From: Marinithermus hydrothermalis DSM 14884
Lineage (GTDB): Bacteria; Deinococcota; Deinococci; Deinococcales; Marinithermaceae
NCBI RefSeq assembly: GCF_000195335.1
Contig: NC_015387.1
Location: 1,608,001-1,672,000, forward strand
Reading direction: 5' to 3'
DNA: 64,000 bases
Under the pieces are notes generated by a model. The model searched no databases. It was given only the letters and a program-made list of their open reading frames with translations, and was not told where the DNA came from. Positions 57,385-64,000 of the stretch are shown here, in pieces (the stretch's first letter is position 1; the number at the start of each line of letters is the position of its first letter). A program made the translations under genes and the position numbers.

Positions 57385-57846
57385 ATGCGTAAGCGGATCG
57401 AGCGGCTCTTGAAGGCCTTCTTCCCCCACCTGGCCCGCCCAGACGACGCGTGGGCGCTGGGGTGGCTTAAAGAGGACGAGCGGGGCCTGTACCTGGCCAT
57501 GGACGTGCGGGACCGCGAGCACGCCGTGCAGGTCGCGCGCCGCCTCCTGGAGCGCTACCCTCAAGCCCCAGACTACGCGGTGCGCGCCGCGCTTCTCCAC
57601 GACGCGGGCAAGGCCCTCAGGCCCTACCGGCCGCTCGAGCGCATCCTCACCGGCCTGGTTGCGTTGCCCGTGCCGCCTCATCCCCTGCGCCGGGGGCTGA
57701 TGGGCGCGTTTCAGGTACGCCGTTACCACGCCGAGTACGCCGCGTCACGAATCCAGGACCGGCTGGTCGCGGAGATCGTACGCCTCCACCACGTCGGCGG
57801 CTCGCCCTGGGCTGAACGCCTTCGCGCGGTGGACGGAGAGTTCTAA
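57385..57846 (+). CDS. HD-domain protein
   Basis: A 153-residue protein with the metal motif AALLHDAGKAL (HD near residue 72) and an upstream His in REHAVQVARRLLERY, plus RYHAEYAASRI and VRLHHVGG as later histidines. This is the pattern of small HD phosphohydrolases. TATCTT lies about ten bases before the ATG (leaderless type). The last 102 bases overlap, tail to tail, the end of the regulator gene on the other strand, which is unusual. Confidence 0.8.
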   Translation: MRKRIERLLKAFFPHLARPDDAWALGWLKEDERGLYLAMDVRDREHAVQVARRLLERYPQAPDYAVRAALLHDAGKALRPYRPLERILTGLVALPVPPHPLRRGLMGAFQVRRYHAEYAASRIQDRLVAEIVRLHHVGGSPWAERLRAVDGEF

Positions 57847-59589
57847 CTCGAACAATCCGGCCTCGCTCAGGCTCTGCACGCGCAGGCTGCGGCTTTGTGG
57901 GAGGTAGAGCCAGTAATCCATGTCCTCGCGCACCGGAAGCAAGAGCGTGCCGTCCCCAAGCCAACGCGGCGTCCGTACCCCCGCAAAGACCACGCGCGCG
58001 GGACGTTCGCCCGTCACCCGAACCTCAAGGGGTGCCGCCTCCCCGGAAAGCCCCACCCCCAAGGCGTTCTCCTGGTACCCCCGGCCGCGTATACGGAGCA
58101 GGCACGGCTCCTCCGGGAGTTGCCATTCCGCACCGCTCGGCGCCTCCTTTCCCGGCACCCGCACCCACGTGCAGTGTGCTCCCTGAAGCTCAAACCCCTC
58201 CCCAAAGCGGCTGGCCTCCAGCAAGGCGAGCTCCTGCCCCACCCGGAAGGCCGCGCGCGCGAGGGGCTCCCCCTCCGGCTCGAACCCCAGCCAGGCCTCG
58301 AGGGTCACCTGCGCCCACTCCGGTAGCCCAGGAAGCAGCGCCTCCCAGTCCACCGGCTCGCCTGCGCGCAGGAGGTGGTACGCCTCCGCCAGGCGGTGCC
58401 CTTTCATCGCGAAGTACTCCGCTGCCGTACGGTGATACCGCTGGTGGCGTCCCTGCTGCAGGGAGGCGTAGATCACCCGGCGTGCCGTCTCATCGGCGAA
58501 ACGCCATTGCCGGTCGAAGACCAACCACCCGCGCCGCTCGAGCTCCTCCAGGTGCGCGCGGGCCCCGAACGCTTCCAAAAGCCCGTCATCCAGGGCGCCG
58601 GGGTGCACGCTCAATCGCTCCAAGGCCAGCCGCGCCTCCAGGCTGAGGTAACGCGTCTCGAGCTGGAAGGCCGCGCGTACCCGCTGCGGCACCGGGAGCT
58701 CCGGCCCGAAGCCTTCGCTCGGCCTGAGCGACAATAACTCCCGCAGGTATCCGGGGTTGCCCGCAGTCGCGAGGTACAGCCGCGCCGCTTCGCTAAACGG
58801 CAGCCCCCGCAACAAACTACCGAACGCCTCGTTCCAGGTCAGGGGCGGCAGTACCACGTACCGCACCCGGTCGGGCGGCCAGGTTTCCCGAAGCTGAAGC
58901 ACCACCCGAGGATCCTCCCCGTAACTGGAGCGCTCCACCACCCACACGCCCTCCCGGTCGCTCAACGCATGGGCCGGCAAGGTGCTCGGGTACGGTGGGC
59001 GAAGGTAATGCAGGACCTTGCCCTGCCCCGAATCCCCCTCCCGGTACGGCAGGCCCAGCTCGCGCGCGAGCGCCTGAGCAAACGCCTGGTGCTCAGCCCC
59101 CGGCCCGCCCTCGAGGATGATTAGGTACGGCGGGCGCACCTGGGCCGCTAGTTCACGCACCAGGTCTTGCCGCGTCGCGAACTCCGTGCTCACGGAAGCG
59201 ATGATCTCTCGCCGGACCTCGAGCCACTGCTGGAACTCAGGGGAGAGGTCATCCAGCCCCTCCAAGGGCAGGCCTTCCGAGGGCGTGCGGTCGATCTCGA
59301 TGTAGTCCGGCAACCGCAGGGGGTCCTCCCCCGAGGCGAACAGGTTGAACCCCAGGGGCATCAGGGCCTGGCGCAGCCGGTGCAGCTCCACCCTAAGGTT
59401 CTGCGAGGCCGCGTTGTGCCCCCACAAGAGGTCCGCGAGCACCTCGCGGCGCGTGGGCCCCTCGAGGGCGAGGTAATACAAAAGCGCTAACCCCTTGCGG
59501 CGCAGCTTCACCGGCTTGCCGCGGTACTCGAGCCTCGCCTGCCCCCAGAAGGGGAGTTTTAATGGCGCGCTTCCTCTGGATGTGCTCAC
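57745..59589 (-). CDS. SARP/BTAD-like transcriptional regulator with degenerate ATPase domain
   Basis: The 614-residue protein starts GTG (VSTSRGSAPLKLPFWGQARL) behind CTGGAGGTTTCC. Residues 10-85 are an OmpR-type winged helix as in SARP regulators: KLRRKGLALLYYLALEGPTR and LADLLWGHNAASQNLRVELH. A helical bridge follows, then from about 150 a NTPase-like region in which the P-loop has decayed: LIILEGGPGAEHQAFAQALA has no GKT/S. Arg/Leu-rich helices (LATAGNPGYLRELLSL) fit the helical part of a STAND module. The last 200 residues are strand-rich with no named domain. It may control the divergent heptose cassette. Confidence 0.75.
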   Translation of the reverse strand: MSTSRGSAPLKLPFWGQARLEYRGKPVKLRRKGLALLYYLALEGPTRREVLADLLWGHNAASQNLRVELHRLRQALMPLGFNLFASGEDPLRLPDYIEIDRTPSEGLPLEGLDDLSPEFQQWLEVRREIIASVSTEFATRQDLVRELAAQVRPPYLIILEGGPGAEHQAFAQALARELGLPYREGDSGQGKVLHYLRPPYPSTLPAHALSDREGVWVVERSSYGEDPRVVLQLRETWPPDRVRYVVLPPLTWNEAFGSLLRGLPFSEAARLYLATAGNPGYLRELLSLRPSEGFGPELPVPQRVRAAFQLETRYLSLEARLALERLSVHPGALDDGLLEAFGARAHLEELERRGWLVFDRQWRFADETARRVIYASLQQGRHQRYHRTAAEYFAMKGHRLAEAYHLLRAGEPVDWEALLPGLPEWAQVTLEAWLGFEPEGEPLARAAFRVGQELALLEASRFGEGFELQGAHCTWVRVPGKEAPSGAEWQLPEEPCLLRIRGRGYQENALGVGLSGEAAPLEVRVTGERPARVVFAGVRTPRWLGDGTLLLPVREDMDYWLYLPQSRSLRVQSLSEAGLFELELSVHRAKAFSPGRAADVVEAYDLRDQPVLDS

Positions 59590-60043
59590 GGAAACCTCCA
59601 GATACAAACCAATACCCAACAATTGGCTACGCTCAAGCCTAGCCTAACATTACGGAAGGCCGGTAACTTTAGTTTATCAGTCTACGCCTATGATCTGCGG
59701 GAAGCTACCCCCAAATGAGGGGGGTGAATACGAGGGGGCGAACCCCTACCACCATTTCAACTCAACCGCACCCTTTGCGCTCGGCCCTCCTGAAGTTCAC
59801 CATAGCATACCCTTCACCGAAACCCTCGGTTATACACCGCCCTGTTACCCAGCGCGTTATCCCCGCGTTTCCCCCCCAGCCCCTGGCGTGACACACCCCC
59901 TCCTACCCGGACGATAGGGTGTACGCGTCCTCCTCTCCTCGCATAACGGGCAGGTTACGCCGCGTTCCCTAGCCTAGGAATACGAACGCCCACGCCTAAG
60001 GAAACACGTGAACCTGCGTAAGGCCCATTGGGAGGAACCCGTC
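59590..60043. other. Intergenic region with several hairpins before the heptose cassette
   Basis: 454 bases between divergent genes, lower in GC than its surroundings. Hairpins: ACCCCC-AAATGA-GGGGGGT (59707-59725), AGGGG/CCCCT (59733-59747) and ACACCC/GGGTGT (59892-59922). On the minus strand TTGAGC and TATTGG, 16 apart near 59606-59633, may be the regulator's promoter. A TATGAT (59689-59694) may drive the plus side. A 75-codon frame (59690-59917) does not look coding. Confidence 0.5.
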
Positions 60044-61060
60044 ATGATAGTGCGTGCACGAGCTCCACTGCGCGTGAGCTTCGGCGGCGGCGGTACCGAC
60101 GTCCCCCCCTACTGCGATGAACGCGGCGGTGCCGTACTAAGCGCGACCATCAACCGTTACGCCTACGCCACCCTCGTCCCCGGTGGCGGACGCCTCGAGG
60201 TGCGCAGCCTGGATTACGACGCAAGCATCTCCTACAACTTGGACGACCCCTTCCTCTACGACGGGCAGCTGGACCTCGTCAAGGCCGTTCTGGACCATTT
60301 CCGCAAGCACAAGCGGTTCACCCAAGGCCTCGAGATCGCCCTGCACAACGACGCCCCGCCCGGCTCCGGTCTGGGGTCCTCCTCCGCGATCACGGTGGCC
60401 TTGGTGCGGGCGCTGGCGGAGTACCTGCACACCCCCCTCGACCCGTACCAGCTCGCCGAGCTGGCCTACAAGATCGAACGCGTCGATGTCGGCATCAAAG
60501 GCGGCAAGCAAGACCAGTACGCCGCGGCCTTCGGGGGGTTTAACTTCATCGAGTTCAAGGAAGGCGTGAGCATCGTGAATCCCTTGCGGCTGAACCAGGA
60601 GACCTTATATGAGCTCGAGTACAGCCTGGTGTTCGCGTACGTGGGCGGGCAGCACTTTTCCGGAAAGATCATCGAGAAGCAGGTCACGAACTACCAAAAG
60701 CGCAAGACCGACGCGGTGGCGTCCATGGACCGGCTGCGTGAGCTGGCCTACGAGATGAAGCGCGCCTTGCTCCTCGGGCGGCTGGGTGAGTTCGGCGAGC
60801 TGTTGGACGCGGCCTGGGAGAGCAAGAAGAAGATGGCGGAGGGCATCAGCACCCCCCACATCGACGAGCTGTACCACGAGGCTCGGCAAGCCGGCGCGCT
60901 GGGCGGCAAGATCAGCGGAGCGGGTGGCGGGGGATTCATGTTCTTCCTCTGCGCTCCCCGCCGCGCCTACGCGGTTCAAGAGACCCTGCGGCGGATGGGG
61001 GCCCAACCGGTGCACTTCAGCTTTGTGGACGAGGGGGTACGGGCGTGGCGGCTCGGGTGA
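60044..61060 (+). CDS. hddA: GHMP kinase, D-glycero-D-manno-heptose 7-phosphate kinase type
   Basis: A 338-residue GHMP kinase. Motif 1 is [20 protein letters not shown], the ATP loop is [16 protein letters not shown], and motif 3 is [16 protein letters not shown]. The [10 protein letters not shown] start and [14 protein letters not shown] are typical of the HddA/sugar-1-kinase group. It would phosphorylate heptose 7-phosphate at C1. ATG 60044 follows GGGAGGAA; a GTG at 60008 is open but has no ribosome site. The assignment rests on motifs plus the gmhA, hddC and gmhB neighbours. Confidence 0.88.
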   Translation: MIVRARAPLRVSFGGGGTDVPPYCDERGGAVLSATINRYAYATLVPGGGRLEVRSLDYDASISYNLDDPFLYDGQLDLVKAVLDHFRKHKRFTQGLEIALHNDAPPGSGLGSSSAITVALVRALAEYLHTPLDPYQLAELAYKIERVDVGIKGGKQDQYAAAFGGFNFIEFKEGVSIVNPLRLNQETLYELEYSLVFAYVGGQHFSGKIIEKQVTNYQKRKTDAVASMDRLRELAYEMKRALLLGRLGEFGELLDAAWESKKKMAEGISTPHIDELYHEARQAGALGGKISGAGGGGFMFFLCAPRRAYAVQETLRRMGAQPVHFSFVDEGVRAWRLG

Positions 61061-61623
61061 ACGGCCAGGCGGCATCGCGGCTGATGGAGGAGCACCTGGA
61101 GGTGGTGCAGGCCGCACGCTCACTCGCGCAGGAAGTCGAACGGGCGGCGGAACGCATCGCCAGGTCCCTGGAAGCGGGCGGAAAGGTCCTCCTGTGCGGC
61201 AACGGAGGTTCCGCTGCGGACGCGCAGCACATCGCGGCGGAGCTGGTGGGGCGTTTCCTCAAGGAGCGCCGCGCCCTACCCGCGTTGGCCCTCAACACGA
61301 ACACCTCCATCGTGAGCGCAATCGGCAACGACTACGGCTTCGCGGAGGTCTTCGCCCGCCAGGTCGCGGCCATGGGCCACGCGGGCGACGTACTGGTCGC
61401 GATCTCCACCAGCGGGAACAGCGCTAACGTACTGCGCGCTGCCGAGACCGCCCGGGCCAAAGGCCTCGAGGTCATCGGTCTCACCGGCGCGGGCGGAGGA
61501 CGCCTGGCCGAACTGTGCGACCTGTGCCTGCGCGTTCCCTCCACCAGCACCCCAAGGATTCAAGAGGTCCACATACTGATTGGGCACATCATTAGCCAGC
61601 TGATTGAGGAGCACGTATGTTAA
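61057..61623 (+). CDS. gmhA: Sedoheptulose 7-phosphate isomerase (SIS domain)
   Basis: A 188-residue SIS-domain protein: [56 protein letters not shown] and the zinc/active-site end [15 protein letters not shown]. These are GmhA motifs. It turns sedoheptulose 7-phosphate into heptose 7-phosphate. I use GTG 61057, which overlaps the hddA stop (GTGA); GTG 61045 is the alternative. Its stop overlaps the next gene by seven bases. Confidence 0.9.
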   Translation: MNGQAASRLMEEHLEVVQAARSLAQEVERAAERIARSLEAGGKVLLCGNGGSAADAQHIAAELVGRFLKERRALPALALNTNTSIVSAIGNDYGFAEVFARQVAAMGHAGDVLVAISTSGNSANVLRAAETARAKGLEVIGLTGAGGGRLAELCDLCLRVPSTSTPRIQEVHILIGHIISQLIEEHVC

Positions 61624-62864
61624 AACAAGCCGTCATTCTCGCTGGAGGTTTAGGCACCCGCCTGGGTCCCCTCACCCGGGACACCCCCAAGCCCCTCCTG
61701 CCCGTAGGCGACGCGCCCTTCCTCGAGCACGTGGTCTGGAACCTGAAGCGCTTCGGGATCGAGCGCTTCCTCTTCTCCGTGGGGTACCGGGCCGAGAAGA
61801 TCATGGCCCACTTCGGCAACGGACGACGGCTCGGCGTCCAGATCGAGTACGTCTTCGAGAAAACCCCGGCGGGCACCGGAGGCGCCTTGGTCCTCGCGCA
61901 GCAGCTGGGACGACTCGACGAGTGGTTTCTCGTGGTGAACGGGGACACGCTCTTCGACATCAACTTCCTGGACCTCAGCGTGCTCACCCAGTCCCAACGC
62001 GCCCTGGCCGGCCTGGCCCTGCGCCAGATCCCCGACGCGAGCCGGTACGGCCGGGTGCGCCTCAACGGCGTTCACATCACCGGGTTCGACGAGAAATCCG
62101 GGAAAGGCCCCGGCCTGATCAACGGCGGAGTGTACACGATGCACCGCAAGGCGCTCGAGCACCTCCCCCCCGGCCCCAGCTCCCTCGAGCGCGACCTCTT
62201 CCCCAAGCTCGCCGCCCACGGAAAACTGGTGGGCCGGGTGTACGCTGGGTTCTTCATTGACATCGGGGTGCCTGAGGCGCTCCAGGCCGCCCAGGTCCTG
62301 GTGCCCCGCTGGCGCCAGCGCCCTGCGGTGCTCCTAGACCGGGACGGGGTGCTGAACCAGGACCTCGGGCACGTGCACCGCCCTGAGGAGTTCACCTGGA
62401 TGCCCGGCGCGCCCGAAACGGTGAAGTGGCTGAACGACCAGGGGTACCTGGTCATCGTGGTCACGAACCAGTCCGGCATCGCGCGCGGGTACTACACGGA
62501 GGAGGCCTTCCACGCCTTCACCGCCTGGATCAACCAGGAACTCAACAAGATCGGCGCGCACCTCGACGCCACGTACTACTGCCCGCACCACCCCACCGAA
62601 GGGTACGGACCGTACCTGCGGACCTGCAACTGCCGCAAGCCCGCGCCGGGCATGATCCAACGCGCGATCCGGGACTGGGGGATCGACGTACCCCATAGCC
62701 TCCTCGTAGGGGACCAGGAGACCGACCTCCTCGCCGCGCAAGCCGCCGGGGTGCACGCCGCCCTGTACTACGGAGGACCGCTCCTGCCCTTCGTGCAACA
62801 CACCCTCACCGCCCTCACCACCCCCCCGCCCATCTCAACGCCACACAAGGAACGACGCCCATGA
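61617..62864 (+). CDS. Fused heptose-1-phosphate nucleotidyltransferase and heptose-1,7-bisphosphate phosphatase
   Basis: The 415-residue protein joins two enzymes. Residues 1-230 are a nucleotidyltransferase ([27 protein letters not shown], then VVNGDTLFD) of the HddC type. Residues 236-400 are a HAD phosphatase of the GmhB type: [11 protein letters not shown] (nucleophile Asp241, Asp243), [13 protein letters not shown], and the zinc loop [10 protein letters not shown] with [10 protein letters not shown], ending [13 protein letters not shown]. Together with hddA and gmhA this completes the route from sedoheptulose 7-phosphate to a nucleotide-activated heptose, most likely GDP-D-glycero-alpha-D-manno-heptose. 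Its stop overlaps the next ATG. Confidence 0.9.
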   Translation: MLKQAVILAGGLGTRLGPLTRDTPKPLLPVGDAPFLEHVVWNLKRFGIERFLFSVGYRAEKIMAHFGNGRRLGVQIEYVFEKTPAGTGGALVLAQQLGRLDEWFLVVNGDTLFDINFLDLSVLTQSQRALAGLALRQIPDASRYGRVRLNGVHITGFDEKSGKGPGLINGGVYTMHRKALEHLPPGPSSLERDLFPKLAAHGKLVGRVYAGFFIDIGVPEALQAAQVLVPRWRQRPAVLLDRDGVLNQDLGHVHRPEEFTWMPGAPETVKWLNDQGYLVIVVTNQSGIARGYYTEEAFHAFTAWINQELNKIGAHLDATYYCPHHPTEGYGPYLRTCNCRKPAPGMIQRAIRDWGIDVPHSLLVGDQETDLLAAQAAGVHAALYYGGPLLPFVQHTLTALTTPPPISTPHKERRP

Positions 62865-64000
62865 AGGTCGCCGTCATCGGAACCGGGTACGTAGGCCTCA
62901 CGACCGCCGTGGCCCTCGCCTACCTCGGGCACGAGGTCTGGGGCGTGGACGTGGACGCTACCAAGATCCGCGACCTCGCGCGAGGCCACCCGCCCATCCA
63001 TGAGCCGGGCCTCGAGGCTCTGCTCCCTCTGGTCCAACCCCGGCTGCACTTCACCACCGCGTACGCCGACGCGATCCCGGGCGCGGAGGTAATCCTGATC
63101 GCGGTCGGCACCCCCCCAGGCGCGGACGGCGCGCCCGACCTCCGCTACGTGCGCCAGGCGGTCGAAGCGCTCGCTCTGCACCTGGATGGCGCGCACCCCG
63201 TGGTCGCCATTAAATCCACCGTCCCCATGGGGACCGGCCGCTGGGTGCGCGCCCGGATCCAAGAAATCCGCGCCGAAGCTTACGAGGTGGCCTCGAACCC
63301 CGAGTTTTTGCGGCAAGGCTCCGCCCTGCACGACACCTTCTACCCCAACCGCATCGTCATCGGGGCCGACACGCCCCGGGCCGTCGCGGTGCTAGAGGCG
63401 CTCTACCGCCCCCTTCTGGAACAATCCTTCCCGCCCCCCAAGGGGCTGCCCCGGCCCTCGGGCCTCGAGGCCGTCCCTCTGGTCGCCACAGACCTGACCT
63501 CCGCGGAGTTAATCAAGTACGCGGCGAACGCCTTCCTCGCGCTCAAGATCAGCTTCATCAACGAGATCGCGGCGCTCGCCGAACAGGTCGGGGCCGACGC
63601 CACCCACGTCGCTCGAGGTATCGGATTGGATGCCCGGATCGGTCCGCAGTTCCTCCGGCCTGGCATCGGCTGGGGCGGGAGTTGCTTCGACAAGGACACC
63701 GCCGCGCTGCTCGCCCTTGGGCGCGCCCATGGAACCGAGATGCGCATCGTCCAAGCGGCCCGCGCGGTCAACCACCACCAACGCGAACGCATCATCGAAA
63801 AACTCACTCGGGAGTTGACCACCCTGCGCGGCCGTACCGTCGGCCTGCTTGGCATCGCGTTCAAGCCTCACACGGACGACCTCCGCGACGCGCCCGCCCT
63901 CGCGATCGCGCATCGCCTGATCCAGTGCGGCGCGCACGTCCGGCTCCACGATCCCGTCGCCCTCGCGCGCGCGCGGCGCGAGCACCCCGAGCTCGAGCGG
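62861..64000 (+). CDS. UDP-glucose/GDP-mannose dehydrogenase family protein, C-terminus cut by window end
   Basis: 380 codons are visible, open to the end of the window. The N-terminal Rossmann motif is [20 protein letters not shown], followed by KSTVPMGTG, SNPEFLRQGSA and the catalytic region RPGIGWGGSCFDKDTAALLA, where Cys is the thioester nucleophile. GIAFKPHTDDLRDAPAL begins the C-terminal domain. The family oxidises nucleotide sugars to uronic acids; UDP-glucose is the likeliest substrate. The ATG overlaps the fused gene's stop (ATGA), so it belongs to the same glycan operon. Confidence 0.93.
   Translation, partial: MKVAVIGTGYVGLTTAVALAYLGHEVWGVDVDATKIRDLARGHPPIHEPGLEALLPLVQPRLHFTTAYADAIPGAEVILIAVGTPPGADGAPDLRYVRQAVEALALHLDGAHPVVAIKSTVPMGTGRWVRARIQEIRAEAYEVASNPEFLRQGSALHDTFYPNRIVIGADTPRAVAVLEALYRPLLEQSFPPPKGLPRPSGLEAVPLVATDLTSAELIKYAANAFLALKISFINEIAALAEQVGADATHVARGIGLDARIGPQFLRPGIGWGGSCFDKDTAALLALGRAHGTEMRIVQAARAVNHHQRERIIEKLTRELTTLRGRTVGLLGIAFKPHTDDLRDAPALAIAHRLIQCGAHVRLHDPVALARARREHPELER

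Noticed and set aside
59690-59917. 75-codon frame in the gap before hddA
   Set aside because: No Shine-Dalgarno, low-quality composition (Pro, Tyr, His) and hairpins inside it.

Overview
The window is a gene-dense, high-GC (about two thirds by eye) stretch of a bacterial chromosome. It most resembles the Thermales (Deinococcus-Thermus). The reasons are a nine-gene V/A-type ATPase operon in the Thermus order G-I-L-E-C-F-A-B-D, an RlmO-type 23S rRNA methyltransferase beside it, glutaminyl-tRNA synthetase with a YqeY tail, a tmRNA tag ending YALAA, and class II (B12) ribonucleotide reductase. I cannot name the genus from sequence alone; a marine relative of Thermus is a reasonable guess. No phage, insertion sequence, CRISPR array or recognisable defence island was found. 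Both ends are cut inside genes.

Layout. 1-2.5 kb: end of a TldD/PmbA protein, then a sodium:solute symporter translationally coupled to a 36-residue MetS-like subunit. 2.5-4.5 kb (minus): a poorly conserved cluster of unknown small proteins ending in a frameshifted lipoprotein gene. 4.5-13 kb (minus): the V/A-ATPase operon with a near-consensus promoter and a 5'-terminal stem-loop. 13-20 kb (plus): RlmO, two small proteins, then four tightly overlapping genes (UPF0173 hydrolase, Ser/Thr kinase, acyl/acetyl-CoA ligase, dynamin-like GTPase). 20-23.5 kb (minus): a 37-residue orphan and succinate dehydrogenase sdhCDAB. 23.8-28 kb: speD, then a minus-strand block marC, argR, coaBC, rpoZ, gmk. 27.9-33.3 kb: nrdJ, glnS and tRNA-Trp. 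33.3-38.3 kb (minus): peptide/oligopeptide ABC permeases and binding protein (no ATPase nearby) and an ErpA/IscA-type protein. 38.4-43.2 kb: M24 peptidase, tmRNA, metallo-hydrolase, HNH protein, EamA exporter and a type IV pilin with a long leader. 43.5-50.2 kb: an O-antigen ligase/PglL-like membrane protein, the FMN-riboswitch-controlled ribDE(BA)H operon and tryptophanase. 50.3-57 kb: acyl-CoA dehydrogenase with EtfBA, a carboxyltransferase, UDG family 5 and an aquaporin. 57.4-64 kb: an HD protein overlapping a SARP-like regulator, then a GDP-heptose cassette (hddA, gmhA, fused hddC-gmhB) and a truncated UDP-sugar dehydrogenase.

Regulatory style. Many plus-strand genes have a TANNNT -10 element only 6-10 bases before the start codon and no Shine-Dalgarno, which suggests leaderless mRNAs. 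Operons use ATGA, GTGA or TAATG overlaps. Three convergent gene pairs share their stop codons inside a palindromic CTAG or TTAA.

The window is mostly ordinary core genome. The least explained items are the 2.5-4.3 kb cluster, the 37-residue orphan, the kinase/CoA-ligase/dynamin operon, the pilin leader, the polytopic insertion in the OppC-like permease, and the structured gap before the heptose cassette.
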